A DNA stretch of 64,000 nucleotides from Microbacteriaceae bacterium. Its GTDB lineage: Bacteria; Actinomycetota; Actinomycetes; Actinomycetales; Microbacteriaceae. Under the pieces are notes generated by a model, which had not been told where the DNA came from, ran no database searches, and saw only the letters and a program-made list of their open reading frames with translations. The position numbers and the translations under genes are program-made. Shown here in pieces: positions 44,250-53,707 of this stretch (position 1 is the stretch's first letter; each line of letters starts with the position of its first letter). The DNA lies in assembly GCA_009780695.1 (NCBI GenBank), contig WQZN01000012.1:1-64000 (forward strand), read 5' to 3'.

Positions 44250-45542
44250 GGCGCGCGGTGCGACCGCCGGCGCCGCCTCGGGCTGTGAAGATCCGGCCTC
44301 CTTGACGTCGCGGGAAATTCCCCGACCGAGCACGACCGCTGCGGCGACCATCATGACGAGGCCGAGCCAGTACGGCGCCGAATGCGAGACGGCTGCGTAC
44401 AGGCCGCCCGCGAGGAGCGGCGCCACCATGCCGATCGCCGACTGCAGCGACGAGGTCGCGCCCGCGAGCCAGCCCTGCTCGTCGTCGCCGACGGAGTTGG
44501 ACAGAATGCCGTCCATCGTGGCGGTCGCCGCCCCTTGACCCGCCGCGAGCACGAGCGTGCCGATGACGAACACGAGCGGCTGTGCGAGCACCGAGCCGAC
44601 GATCGCGAGCGCGAGCAGGCCGACGGCCTGCGCGACGATGCCGCTGACGACGACGCCGCGCTCGCCGATGCGCGGCAGCAGGAAGCGGAGCAACACGCCC
44701 TGGATGACGATGTCGACGATGCCGACGGCCGCGGTGGTGAGGCCGATCGCGGTCGCGTTCCATTGGATCGAGTCCATCGCGAGCACGCTGAAGTTGTTCA
44801 CGAAGAACGCGAACGGCACGGCGGTCAGGATGAGGCCGAAGATCAGGCCGCGCAGCTCGCGGCGGGCGAAGACATCCTTGAACGTCGAGAAAGGGTGGAT
44901 GTCGCGCACCTCGAGCCGGGCCGAACGGTTCTCGGGCCGCAGGCTCTCGGGCAGCACGAACAGGCTCAGCAGTGCGATCACGAGCGCGATCGCGGCGGTC
45001 GCGAACACCGGCAGCTGCACGCTGATCGACGCGAGCAGGCCGCCGAGCGCGGGCCCGATCATCGTGCCGATGCCCGTGAGCGCACCGAGCATGCCGAAGC
45101 GCTGCGCGCGCTTCTCGGGAGGCGTGATGTCGGCGAGGTAGGCGAAGAGGGCGGGCAGGTCGCCCGCGGTGAGGCCCTGCACGATGCGGCCGAGCAGCAG
45201 CATCCAGATCGAGCCGCCGATGCCGAAGAGGGCGTAGCCGACGACCGCGCCGAAGGCGGCGACCACGATCACCGGGCGGCGGCCGAAGCGGTCGGAGAGC
45301 CGGCCGAGGAACGGTGCGACGAGGAACGCGCAGAGCGCGTTGACGGTCTCGAGCAGGCCGACCCAGACCGCGAGACTGCCGTGGCCGGGCACGTACTGCT
45401 TGACGACGAAGGGCAGGACGGGAAGCACGACGGTCATGCCGGCCATGGTCAGCATCGTGATGACGATCAGCATCGCCCAGGCACGGCGGGTGTCGGCGGG
45501 GGCCCGGTCCGCGGCAGAAGGCGAGGAATTCACTGAACTCAT
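44247..45542 (-). CDS. MFS transporter, tetracycline-exporter-like (DHA1)
   Basis: Proton antiporter of 431 residues with twelve membrane segments. The A-motif is LGRLSDRFGRRPVIV, and LGRIVQGLTAGDLPALFAYLADITPPEKRAQRFGMLG is the TetA-type first half. It probably exports a drug or metabolite. It is divergent from a TetR gene across two direct repeats and has a leaderless promoter (TACAGT). The substrate is unknown. Confidence 0.92.
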   Translation of the reverse strand: MSSVNSSPSAADRAPADTRRAWAMLIVITMLTMAGMTVVLPVLPFVVKQYVPGHGSLAVWVGLLETVNALCAFLVAPFLGRLSDRFGRRPVIVVAAFGAVVGYALFGIGGSIWMLLLGRIVQGLTAGDLPALFAYLADITPPEKRAQRFGMLGALTGIGTMIGPALGGLLASISVQLPVFATAAIALVIALLSLFVLPESLRPENRSARLEVRDIHPFSTFKDVFARRELRGLIFGLILTAVPFAFFVNNFSVLAMDSIQWNATAIGLTTAAVGIVDIVIQGVLLRFLLPRIGERGVVVSGIVAQAVGLLALAIVGSVLAQPLVFVIGTLVLAAGQGAATATMDGILSNSVGDDEQGWLAGATSSLQSAIGMVAPLLAGGLYAAVSHSAPYWLGLVMMVAAAVVLGRGISRDVKEAGSSQPEAAPAVAPRA

Positions 45543-45548
45543 GCCATA

Positions 45549-45554
45549 ACTGTA
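45549..45554 (-). promoter_or_regulatory. -10 box of a leaderless promoter (TACAGT)
   Basis: TACAGT on the minus strand, six bases before the MFS ATG. A TTGAAT -35-like box lies 16 bases upstream of it. Confidence 0.5.
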
Positions 45555-45560
45555 CCAATA

Positions 45561-45586
45561 CCAGTTTTGAATTCAAGCCAGTTTTG
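45561..45586. promoter_or_regulatory. Direct-repeat operator candidate (TetR)
   Basis: CCAGTTTTG at 45561-45569 and again at 45578-45586, overlapping the divergent promoters of the MFS and TetR genes. Confidence 0.4.
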
Positions 45587-45598
45587 GATCTGCATCGG

Positions 45599-45604
45599 TA
45601 AACT
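45599..45604 (+). promoter_or_regulatory. -10 box of a leaderless promoter (TAAACT)
   Basis: TAAACT and seven bases precede the TetR ATG at 45612. Confidence 0.5.
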
Positions 45605-45611
45605 CGCAGCC

Positions 45612-46223
45612 ATGGCAGAGCAGCTGGCCCGCGAGCCCGGTCGCCGTGAGCGCAAGAAGGCGGCCACCCGCAAGGCGATCTCGAACGCCGCGACCGAGCT
45701 GTTCCTCGAGCGCGGCTTCGATCACGTGAGCATCCGCGAAGTGGCGGAGAAGGCGGATGTCTCGCCGACGACCGTCTTCGCGCACTTCCCCCAGAAGGAA
45801 GCCCTGATCTTCGACGAGGACGACGACCAGCGCGAACAGCTCGTCGCGGCCGTGCGCGACCGTCGGGCGGGCATCGACATCCCGACCGCCCTCCGCACCT
45901 ACTACCAGCGTCAGATCGACAGCCCCGACGAGTACGACGACGAGTCGGTCCGCCTCTTCCTCGGGCTGATCGACAGCACGCCGGCCCTCACCGACTACGC
46001 GCAGCGGATGTGGCTGCGCCATGAGGACGCCCTGGCCGCAGCCATCGCGACCGACCTCGGTCTTGCGGCTCCGAGCGACGAGGTGCGCGCGTTCTCGCGG
46101 TTCGTGCTGCAGACCCAGCTGCTCTCGCTCGGCAGCCCGGATGCCGCAGCCATGGTCGACGCGGCCTTCGCGCTGCTCGAGCCCGGGTGGGCGGCATACG
46201 CCGCACGGCTCGGCCGAGGCTGA
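45612..46223 (+). CDS. TetR-family regulator of the MFS exporter
   Basis: Regulator of 203 residues. The helix-turn-helix is AISNAATELFLERGFDHVSIREVAEKADVSPTTVFAHFPQKEAL. A helical C-terminal domain is rich in acidic residues near FDEDDDQREQL. It is divergent from the MFS transporter and probably represses it. The ATG follows a leaderless promoter. The ligand is unknown. Confidence 0.92.
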   Translation: MAEQLAREPGRRERKKAATRKAISNAATELFLERGFDHVSIREVAEKADVSPTTVFAHFPQKEALIFDEDDDQREQLVAAVRDRRAGIDIPTALRTYYQRQIDSPDEYDDESVRLFLGLIDSTPALTDYAQRMWLRHEDALAAAIATDLGLAAPSDEVRAFSRFVLQTQLLSLGSPDAAAMVDAAFALLEPGWAAYAARLGRG

Positions 46224-46312
46224 CGCGCGGGTGCCCCCGACGGGCGGCTGCGGACGCCGCACGCCGTGGCAAGGCGCACGGCAAGCGACCGCGCATCTGA
46301 CAGGCTGAACCC

Positions 46313-47776
46313 GTGGTCACCGTCGCCCTGAGCCCCAGCGCCCCCGTCATCGATCGCCGCATCTACGGCCAGTTCGCCGAGCACCTCGGCCGCGGCATCT
46401 ACGAGGGGCTGTGGGTGGGGGCCGACAGCGACATCGCCAACAAGAACGGAATCCGCCGCGACGTGATCGCCGCGCTGCGCGACATCAAGGTGCCGGTCGT
46501 GCGCTGGCCCGGCGGATGCTTCGCCGACGAGTACCACTGGATGAAGGGCATCGGCGCCCCCGACGAGCGCCAGGCGATGGTCAACACGCACTGGGGCGGT
46601 GTCGTCGAGCCGAACGAGTTCGGCACGCACGAGTACTTCGAGCTGCTGGACCAGCTCGACGCCGAGGCGTACATCTGCGGCAACGTCGGCAGCGGCGCGG
46701 TCGCCGAGATGGCCGACTGGGTCGAATACATGACGCTGGATGCCGGATCGCCGATGGCCGAGCTGCGCAGGCGCCACGGCCGCGAGCAGCCGTGGCGGGT
46801 GCCGTTCTTCGGCGTCGGCAACGAGAACTGGGGCTGCGGCGGCAACATGCTGCCGCTGCACTACGCGAACCTGTACCGCCAGTTCCAGACCTACGTGCGC
46901 AACTACGGCGACAACCGCATCACGAAGGTCGCGGGCGGCGCGAACGCCGGCGACTACGAGTGGACCGAGGTGCTGATGGCGCGCGCGGCCGGCCACATGG
47001 ACGGCCTCAGCCTGCACTACTACACGCTGCCCACGGGCGACTTCGGCGTGAAGGGCGCGGCCCTCGGCTTCGGTGAGGCCGAGTGGTACGCGACGATCGA
47101 CCACGCGCGCCACATGGACACGCTGCTGACCCGCCACGGCGAGGTGATGGACAAGCACGACCCCGGCAGGCGCGTCGGCCTCTACGTCGACGAGTGGGGC
47201 ACCTGGTACGACGCCGCCGAGGGCACCAACCCCGGCTTCCTCTGGCAGCAGAACACGATGCGCGACGCGATGGTCGCCGCGCTGCACTTCCACATCTTCC
47301 ACAAGCATGCGGCGCGCGTGCGCATGGCGAACATCGCCCAGATGGTCAACGTGCTGCAGGCGATGCTGCTCACCGACGGCCCGCGCATGATCAAGACGCC
47401 GACCTACTTCGCATTCCAGCTCTACACCGACCACCACGACGCGCAGCTGCTCGAGCTGGGCGGCGCCGAAGAGCTGCCGGCTCACACCGACCTCACGGCC
47501 TCGCGCGCGGGCGACGGCAGCGACGATGTGACCGTCTCGGCGGTCAACTACGACCTCGAGCGCACGGCCGTGGTCGAGGTCACGCTGCCGGGGCGGGTGC
47601 GGGAACTGGTGCGCGCAGACATCCTCGCCGCCGACCGCTTCGACGCCCACAACACCTTCGAGGCGCCTGACGCCGTCGGCATCAGCGCGTTCGAGGGTGC
47701 GGATGTCGCGGGCGACCGCCTCACGCTGACGCTGCCTCCGCACAGCATCGTGACGGTGCGCTCGCGCCTGGCCTGA
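46313..47776 (+). CDS. Alpha-L-arabinofuranosidase, GH51
   Basis: Retaining glycoside hydrolase of 487 residues that releases arabinose from arabinan or arabinoxylan oligosaccharides. The acid/base Glu171 lies in FGVGNENWG and the nucleophile Glu294 in [10 protein letters not shown] (beta/alpha)8 barrel is followed by a C-terminal beta sandwich. No signal peptide is present, so it acts on imported oligosaccharides. The GTG start is six bases after CAGGCT, a weak -10 box. No arabinan transporter sits next to it. Confidence 0.95.
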   Translation: MVTVALSPSAPVIDRRIYGQFAEHLGRGIYEGLWVGADSDIANKNGIRRDVIAALRDIKVPVVRWPGGCFADEYHWMKGIGAPDERQAMVNTHWGGVVEPNEFGTHEYFELLDQLDAEAYICGNVGSGAVAEMADWVEYMTLDAGSPMAELRRRHGREQPWRVPFFGVGNENWGCGGNMLPLHYANLYRQFQTYVRNYGDNRITKVAGGANAGDYEWTEVLMARAAGHMDGLSLHYYTLPTGDFGVKGAALGFGEAEWYATIDHARHMDTLLTRHGEVMDKHDPGRRVGLYVDEWGTWYDAAEGTNPGFLWQQNTMRDAMVAALHFHIFHKHAARVRMANIAQMVNVLQAMLLTDGPRMIKTPTYFAFQLYTDHHDAQLLELGGAEELPAHTDLTASRAGDGSDDVTVSAVNYDLERTAVVEVTLPGRVRELVRADILAADRFDAHNTFEAPDAVGISAFEGADVAGDRLTLTLPPHSIVTVRSRLA

Positions 47777-47806
47777 TTCTCGGCCGTTCCTGTGGACCGG
47801 CCGCGT

Positions 47807-47812
47807 CACAAT
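47807..47812 (+). promoter_or_regulatory. -10 box of a leaderless promoter (CACAAT)
   Basis: CACAAT and six bases precede the ATG at 47819. The first base deviates from consensus. Confidence 0.4.
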
Positions 47813-47818
47813 GGTGCG

Positions 47819-48382
47819 ATGCAGAGCGCGCAGAGCAGGCGAGGCCTCAAGGAGCGGGTCCTCGACCTCGTCTTCCTGATCGGCGTCGCCGTGAAGGGCC
47901 TCGACGGGGCGATCGAGCTGATCGGCGGTGCGTTCCTGCTGTTCGTCACGCCGACCGAGATCCTCGGGCTCACGCGCCGCGCGTTCGCGAGCGAGCTGGC
48001 GGAGGACCCGAACGATCCGATCGTCAACGGCATCCTGCACAGCATCGGGCACCTCGCCTCGGGTGACGCGCGCTTCCTCGCCGCGTATCTGCTCGTGCAC
48101 GGCATCGTGAAGATCGCGGTCGTGATCGCGCTGCTCGTCGGCAGCCGTCGCGTCTACCCGTGGGCGCTCATCGTGCTGCTGCTCTTCCTGATCTACCAGG
48201 TCTACGAGATCGTGACCGCGCCGAGCGTCGGGGTCATCGTGCTGACCGCGCTCGACGTGTTCGTCATCTGGCTCACGTGGCGCGAGTGGCGCCACGGGCG
48301 CACCCTGCATCAGACCTGGCGCGAGACCGTGCACTGGGTGCTGCGGCGCGACCGCCACGGCATCGAGCAGCCGACGGCATGA
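47819..48382 (+). CDS. DUF2127 membrane protein
   Basis: Polytopic membrane protein of 187 residues with four segments. The family pattern begins DLVFLIGVAVKGLDGAIELIGG and continues AYLLVHGIVKIAVVIALLVGSRRVYPWALIVLLLFLIYQVYE. The function is unknown. It is monocistronic, with a hairpin terminator at 48386-48428. Confidence 0.85.
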   Translation: MQSAQSRRGLKERVLDLVFLIGVAVKGLDGAIELIGGAFLLFVTPTEILGLTRRAFASELAEDPNDPIVNGILHSIGHLASGDARFLAAYLLVHGIVKIAVVIALLVGSRRVYPWALIVLLLFLIYQVYEIVTAPSVGVIVLTALDVFVIWLTWREWRHGRTLHQTWRETVHWVLRRDRHGIEQPTA

Positions 48383-48385
48383 AGT

Positions 48386-48428
48386 GGGGCCTGGGGGGAG
48401 GTGACCCGAACACCTTCCCCCAAGCCCC
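48386..48428. terminator. Terminator hairpin after the DUF2127 gene
   Basis: An outer GGGGC/GCCCC stem encloses a bulged GGGGGAGGTG/CACCTTCCCCC stem with the loop ACCCGAA. Confidence 0.6.
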
Positions 48429-48669
48429 TGCACAATGCCTGCCGGTAACGCTTCACCGGTGACTCCCCACATGGATCCGGTGTGCCATCGGCTGGCTATG
48501 GCCAGGCTATTGGAAACCATGGCCCCTGAACAGGGGGGAATGTAACAAAGTTCGAACAGTGGGGATTCGAACGCCGGGGGATGCCGCGCCGTGAGTACCC
48601 GGCGAGTCGCTGTGGCAACGGGTCGTGCAAGTGCGCGATCCAGGCCAGGCTAGGTGCAGAGGAGACCCT
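48429..48669. other. Leader/promoter region of glpD
   Basis: The gap contains a short CCCCT-GAAC-AGGGG hairpin (48523-48536). It also has the palindrome GTTCGAAC (48550-48557), with a second TTCGAAC copy at 48566-48572. These may be a glycerol-regulator site, which is inferred only. No gene is seen here. Confidence 0.4.
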
Positions 48670-50412
48670 GTGACCGATCGCACCGCACCCGCCGACACCG
48701 CTTATGCGGCATCCGTCCGCCCTGAGATCGAGGCCGTCGTGAGCCGCCCGAGCGCTGAGGTGCTGGTGATCGGAGGCGGCATCAACGGGGCCGGCACCTT
48801 CCGTGATCTGGCTCTGCAGGGTGTGGATGTCGTGCTCGTCGAGCGCGGTGACTGGGCCTCGGGGGCGTCGGCGGCGAGCTCGCACATGATCCACGGCGGC
48901 ATCCGCTATCTCGAGAACGGCGAGTTCCGGCTGGTCAAGGAATCGGTGACCGAGCGCAACGGGCTGCTGCGCATCGCGCCGCACTACGTCAAGCCGCTGC
49001 CGACGACGATCCCGATCTTCACGGCTCTCTCGGGCATCGCGACGGCGCCGCTGCGCTTCCTGACGCACGGCAAGGGCAAGCCGAAGGAGCGCGGGGCGGC
49101 GCTGATCAAGATCGGCCTCGAGATCTACGACAGCTTTTCAAGGGACGGCGGCGCCGTCCCCCGCCACCGGTTCCACGGGCACGCGGCATCCCTCAAGCAG
49201 CTGCCGCTCATCAACCCGCGGGTGAAGTACACCGCGACCTATTACGACGGCTCGCTCGTCAACCCCGAGCGCCTCGCGCTCGACGTGCTCGACGAGGGCC
49301 TCGCGGCGGGCGGCCCGCAGGCGCGCGCGGCGAACTATCTCGAGGCGGTCGGCGCCCGCGCGGGCGCGATCGTGCTGCGCGACCGGATGACGGGCGAGGA
49401 GTTCGAGTTCACCGCCGACGTCGTCGTCAACACGACCGGCCCGTGGACCGACGTGACGAATGACGTGCTCGGCACCCCGACCCGGTTCATGGGCGGCACG
49501 AAGGGCTCCCACATCGTCGTCGACAACCCCGAGCTGCACGCGGCGTGCGCGGGCCGTGAGCTGTTCTTCGAGCACCGCGACGGGCGCATCGTGCTCGTCT
49601 ACCCGCTGCTCGGCAAGGTGCTCATCGGCACGACCGACCTCGAGCACGACATGGGGATGCCGCTCGCGGTGAGCGAGCGCGAGATCGACTACTTCTTCGA
49701 GCTCGTGCGCGACGTGTTCCCCACCATCGCGGTCGATCGCTCGCAGATCGTGTTCCGCTTCGTCGGCGTGCGGCCGCTGCCGCGCCACGACGACACGAAC
49801 CCCGGCTTCGTCTCGCGCGACTACCGCATCGTGGCCTCGCCAGTCGCGGCGCTGCCGGGCACCGCGGTGCTGAGCCTGGTCGGCGGCAAGTGGACGACCT
49901 TCCGCGCCCTCGCCGAGCACCTGGCGAACGAGGTGCTCGCGCGCCTCGGGCGCGAGCGCACGGTCTCGACGGCCGGGCGCCCGATCGGCGGCGGCGCGGG
50001 CTACCCGACGACCGAGGCCGGGAGGACGCGCTGGGCCGCCGAGCACGCCGACGGCGTCGGCGAGGCGCGGGCGCGGGAGCTGCTCGAGCGGTATGGGACG
50101 AAGGCGGCGCTGGTGCTCGTGGCATCCGGCCCCGACGACCCCGCGCTCGACACGCTGCCGGCCTACACGCGCTCCGAGATCGCGCTCATCGCGCGCGCCG
50201 AGCACGTCGCCCACCTCGCCGACGTCGTGCTGCGGCGCACGAGCATCGCCTTCCAGGGGCTCGTCACGACCGCGGCCCTGCACGAGCTCGCCGAGATCGT
50301 CGGCGGGGTGCTCGGCTGGGACGACGCGCGGCGCGAGCGCGAGATCGACGAGACCGCGGCGCTGCTGACCGGGCACCACGGGGTCCGACTCGACGAGGGG
50401 GCCGTCGCATGA
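48670..50412 (+). CDS. glpD: Aerobic glycerol-3-phosphate dehydrogenase
   Basis: FAD-dependent enzyme of 580 residues oxidising sn-glycerol 3-phosphate to dihydroxyacetone phosphate and passing electrons to quinone at the membrane. The dinucleotide fold [21 protein letters not shown], the family stretch [19 protein letters not shown] and [19 protein letters not shown] are present. The GTG at 48670 has AGAGGAGA upstream. It is coupled by ATGA to glpK, so glycerol is processed by successive genes. Confidence 0.97.
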   Translation: MTDRTAPADTAYAASVRPEIEAVVSRPSAEVLVIGGGINGAGTFRDLALQGVDVVLVERGDWASGASAASSHMIHGGIRYLENGEFRLVKESVTERNGLLRIAPHYVKPLPTTIPIFTALSGIATAPLRFLTHGKGKPKERGAALIKIGLEIYDSFSRDGGAVPRHRFHGHAASLKQLPLINPRVKYTATYYDGSLVNPERLALDVLDEGLAAGGPQARAANYLEAVGARAGAIVLRDRMTGEEFEFTADVVVNTTGPWTDVTNDVLGTPTRFMGGTKGSHIVVDNPELHAACAGRELFFEHRDGRIVLVYPLLGKVLIGTTDLEHDMGMPLAVSEREIDYFFELVRDVFPTIAVDRSQIVFRFVGVRPLPRHDDTNPGFVSRDYRIVASPVAALPGTAVLSLVGGKWTTFRALAEHLANEVLARLGRERTVSTAGRPIGGGAGYPTTEAGRTRWAAEHADGVGEARARELLERYGTKAALVLVASGPDDPALDTLPAYTRSEIALIARAEHVAHLADVVLRRTSIAFQGLVTTAALHELAEIVGGVLGWDDARREREIDETAALLTGHHGVRLDEGAVA

Positions 50413-51917
50413 CATCCGCACACCATGTGATCGCGATTGATCAGGGCACGACTTCGACGCGCGCGATCGTGTTCGACCGGTCGGGTTCGGTGGTGTCGGT
50501 GGGGCAGCTGGAGCACCGGCAGATCCTGTCGCGGCCGGGTTGGGTCGAGCACGACCCGTTGGAGATCTGGGCGAACACGCGCGAGGTGATCGGCACGGCG
50601 CTCGCGCGCGCGGACATGACGCGGCACGACATCGCCGCGGTGGGCATCACGAACCAGCGCGAGACGGCGGTGGTGTGGGACAGGCGCACGGGAATCCCGG
50701 TGTACAACGCGATCGTGTGGCAGGACACGCGCACGCAGGACATCGTCGACGCGCTCGCTGCGGAGGGCGGCCCGGACCGGTTCAAGGGCGTGGTCGGGCT
50801 GCCGCTGGCGACGTATTTCTCGGGCACGAAGATCAGGTGGATCCTCGACAACGTGCCCGGGGCGCGCTCGGATGCCGAGGCCGGGCACCTCGTGTTCGGC
50901 ACCACCGACACGTGGCTGCTGTGGAACCTGACCGGCGGGGTGGACGGCGGTGTGCACGCGACGGATGTCACGAACGCCTCGCGCACCCTGTTCATGGACC
51001 TCGAGACGCTTCAGTGGCGCGAGGACATCCTCGACGCCTTCGAGATCCCGCGCGCGATGCTGCCGGCGATCCGCTCGTCGTCGGAGGTGTACGGCACGGT
51101 CGAGTCGAAGAGCCTGCTGCGCGAGGTGCCGGTGGCGGGCATCCTGGGCGATCAGCAGGCGGCGACCTTCGGGCAGGCCGCGTTCGATGCGGGCGAGTCG
51201 AAGAACACGTACGGCACGGGCAACTTCCTGATCTTCAACACCGGGGAGGAGATCGTGCGCTCGGCGAACGGGCTGCTGACGACGGTCGGCTACCGGCTCG
51301 GCGATGCGGCGCCGCACTATGCGCTCGAGGGCTCGATCGCGGTGACGGGGTCGCTCGTGCAGTGGCTGCGCGACAACCTCGGGGTCATCTCTTCAGCGTC
51401 CGAGATCGAGGGGCTCGCCGCCTCGGTTCCGGACAACGGCGGCGCGTACTTCGTGCCGGCGTTCTCGGGGCTGTTCGCCCCGTATTGGCGTGCGGATGCC
51501 CGGGGTGCGGTCGTGGGCCTCACCCGCTTCGTGACCAAGGCGCACCTCGCGCGCGCCGTGCTCGAGGCGACGGCGTTCCAGACCCGTGAGGTTCTGGATG
51601 CGGTGTGTGCGGATGCCGGCGTCACGCTCTCGGAGTTGAAAGTGGACGGCGGCATGACGGGCAACGAGCTGCTCATGCAGTTCCAGGCCGACATCCTCGG
51701 TGTGCCCGTGGTGCGGCCGGTGGTGGCCGAGACGACGGCGTTGGGGGCCGCGTATGCCGCGGGCCTCGCGGTCGGGTTCTGGTCGGGCCTGGGCGAGCTG
51801 CGGGCGAACTGGCAGGAGGGCCGCCGCTGGGAGCCCGCGATGGACGCCGCCACCCGCGAGCACCAGTTGCACCTCTGGAAGAAGGCCGTCACCCGCACCT
51901 TCGACTGGGCGGAATGA
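50409..51917 (+). CDS. glpK: Glycerol kinase
   Basis: ATP-dependent kinase of 502 residues, FGGY family. The phosphate-binding [19 protein letters not shown] starts the protein, and [24 protein letters not shown] and [18 protein letters not shown] are diagnostic. Start overlaps glpD. No glycerol facilitator gene lies alongside. Confidence 0.97.
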   Translation: MTSAHHVIAIDQGTTSTRAIVFDRSGSVVSVGQLEHRQILSRPGWVEHDPLEIWANTREVIGTALARADMTRHDIAAVGITNQRETAVVWDRRTGIPVYNAIVWQDTRTQDIVDALAAEGGPDRFKGVVGLPLATYFSGTKIRWILDNVPGARSDAEAGHLVFGTTDTWLLWNLTGGVDGGVHATDVTNASRTLFMDLETLQWREDILDAFEIPRAMLPAIRSSSEVYGTVESKSLLREVPVAGILGDQQAATFGQAAFDAGESKNTYGTGNFLIFNTGEEIVRSANGLLTTVGYRLGDAAPHYALEGSIAVTGSLVQWLRDNLGVISSASEIEGLAASVPDNGGAYFVPAFSGLFAPYWRADARGAVVGLTRFVTKAHLARAVLEATAFQTREVLDAVCADAGVTLSELKVDGGMTGNELLMQFQADILGVPVVRPVVAETTALGAAYAAGLAVGFWSGLGELRANWQEGRRWEPAMDAATREHQLHLWKKAVTRTFDWAE

Positions 51918-52009
51918 ACCCCGCCGGTCGACTGAGCGCACCCGCGCCGATCGCCTGGGCGCACCCGCGCCGGTCGCCTGGGCGCACTTCCGCCGGTCGA
52001 CTGAGCGCA
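51918..52009. repeat. Four tandem 23-base repeats after glpK
   Basis: Four imperfect copies of a 23-base unit whose core is CCGGTCGACTGAGCGCA (variants with CGCCTGG). The fourth runs on into GCGAATGGAGACC. The text resembles a dispersed intergenic repeat of this family of bacteria, here expanded in tandem. Confidence 0.7.
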
Positions 52010-52044
52010 GCGAATGGAGACCCCACGAGTTCACCCGAACCGCA

Positions 52045-52050
52045 TAGCCT
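52045..52050 (+). promoter_or_regulatory. -10 box of a leaderless promoter (TAGCCT)
   Basis: TAGCCT and seven bases precede the dhaK ATG. It lies just after the tandem repeats and separates dhaKLM transcription from glpDK. Confidence 0.5.
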
Positions 52051-52057
52051 GGCCGTG

Positions 52058-53056
52058 ATGAAGAAGCTCATCAACACCCCCGACTCCGTCCTCTCCGACG
52101 CGTTGCGCGGGCTGGCGGCGGCGCACCCCGAGCTGCGCGTCGATGCCGACGCGCGCGTCGTGTTCCGCGCGGCTCCCAAGCGGGCCGGTCGGGTCGCCCT
52201 GATCTCAGGCGGCGGCAGCGGGCACGAGCCGCTGCACGCGGGCTTCGTCGGGCCGGGGATGCTGGACGCCGCGGCCTGCGGCGAGATCTTCACGTCGCCC
52301 ACCCCCGACCAGGTGCAGGCGGCGATCGCGGGCGCCGACACCGGCGCCGGCGTCGTGCAGATCGTCAAGAACTACACCGGCGACGTCATGAACTTCGAGA
52401 TGGGCGCCGAGCTCGCCGAGCTCGAGTCGGGCACCGCGGTCGAGACCGTGCTCGTCGCCGACGACGTCGCCGTCGAGGACTCGACTCACACCGCCGGGCG
52501 CCGCGGCGTCGGCACGACCCTGTTCGTCGAGAAGATCGCGGGGGCCGCCGCCGAGGAGGGGCAGGATCTGGCATCCGTCGCCGACCTCGCTCGCCGGGTC
52601 GCGGCCGCCGGCCGCTCGATGGGCGTCGCGCTCACGAGCTCGACCGTGCCCGCCGCGGGCAAGCCGACCTTCGACCTGCCCGAGGGCGAGATCGAGGTGG
52701 GCATCGGCATCCACGGCGAGCCGGGGCGCCGCCGCGAGCCGCTCGAGCCGGCATCCGCCATCGCGAAGCTGCTCGTCGAGCCCGTGCTCGCCGACCTCGA
52801 CTTCACTGGCGCCCCGACGATCGCGCTGCTGGGCGGCATGGGCGCGACGCCGCTCATCGAGCTGTATGTGATGTACGGCGAGGTCGCGGCGCTGCTCGAG
52901 GCCGCGGGCGTGCGGGTCGCACGCCGGCTCGTCGGGAACTACGTGACCTCGCTCGACATGGCCGGCTGCTCGCTGACCCTGCTGCGCGCCGACGACGAGA
53001 TGCTGCGGCTGTGGGACGCGCCGGTCGCGACCCCCGGCCTGCGATGGGGGGAATGA
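52058..53056 (+). CDS. dhaK: Dihydroxyacetone kinase, DhaK subunit
   Basis: Substrate-binding subunit of 332 residues. The conserved His219 in GIGIHGEPGR forms the covalent hemiaminal with dihydroxyacetone. ALISGGGSGHEPLHAGFVGPGMLDAAACGEIFTSP and QIVKNYTGDVMNF are typical. It forms a complex with DhaL and receives phosphate through ADP bound there. Stop and dhaL start overlap (ATGA). Confidence 0.97.
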   Translation: MKKLINTPDSVLSDALRGLAAAHPELRVDADARVVFRAAPKRAGRVALISGGGSGHEPLHAGFVGPGMLDAAACGEIFTSPTPDQVQAAIAGADTGAGVVQIVKNYTGDVMNFEMGAELAELESGTAVETVLVADDVAVEDSTHTAGRRGVGTTLFVEKIAGAAAEEGQDLASVADLARRVAAAGRSMGVALTSSTVPAAGKPTFDLPEGEIEVGIGIHGEPGRRREPLEPASAIAKLLVEPVLADLDFTGAPTIALLGGMGATPLIELYVMYGEVAALLEAAGVRVARRLVGNYVTSLDMAGCSLTLLRADDEMLRLWDAPVATPGLRWGE

Positions 53057-53700
53057 TGGCCGAGCTGACCGCCGTGCTGCTGACGGGCTGGCTGCACGAG
53101 TTCCGGGCATCCGTCGCCGCGCAGCGCGAGTACCTGACCGAGCTCGACTCGGCGATCGGCGACGCCGACCACGGCGCCAACCTCGATCGCGGCACCGCCG
53201 CGGTCGTCGCCGCGTTCGAACAGGCGCCCGCGACCCGGCTCGACGACCTCTTCAAGCGCACCGGCATGACACTCGTCTCGTCGGTCGGCGGCGCGAGCGG
53301 CCCCCTGTTCGGCACGTTCTTCCTGCGCATCGGCGCCTCGCTCGGCCCGGTCGCCTCGACGACGGGAGCGGACTTCGGGGCCGCTCTGAGCGCCGGCCTC
53401 GGCGGCGTCGAGACGCGCGGCAAGGCGGCGCTCGGCGAGAAGACCATGCTGGACGCGCTCGCCCCCGCGATCGACGCGTGGGACTCGGCCGTCGCGCGGC
53501 ACAAGCACGTGCGCGAGGCGGCGGTGCTCGCGGCGACGGCCGCGGCGACCGGGCGGGATGCCACCGCCCCGCTCGTCGCGACGAAGGGCCGCGCGAGCTA
53601 CCTCGGCGAGCGTTCCGTCGGGCACATCGACCCGGGCGCGGCATCGACGACGCTGCTGTTCGAGGCGCTCGCCACGGCCCTCGACGGCGTCGGGAAGTAG
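53053..53700 (+). CDS. dhaL: Dihydroxyacetone kinase, DhaL subunit
   Basis: ADP-binding subunit of 215 residues. It contains the magnesium-binding SAIGDADHGANLDRG and SSVGGASGPLFGTFF, and the late RASYLGERSVGHIDPGAAST. Tightly bound ADP is rephosphorylated by DhaM. The ATG at 53053 overlaps the dhaK stop; a second ATG at 53056 follows directly. A run of G provides the ribosome site. Confidence 0.96.
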   Translation: MMAELTAVLLTGWLHEFRASVAAQREYLTELDSAIGDADHGANLDRGTAAVVAAFEQAPATRLDDLFKRTGMTLVSSVGGASGPLFGTFFLRIGASLGPVASTTGADFGAALSAGLGGVETRGKAALGEKTMLDALAPAIDAWDSAVARHKHVREAAVLAATAAATGRDATAPLVATKGRASYLGERSVGHIDPGAASTTLLFEALATALDGVGK

Positions 53701-53707
53701 TCGCCGC

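Noticed and set aside
51918..52009. CRISPR array
   Set aside because: The four units are contiguous without spacers, and no cas gene is nearby.
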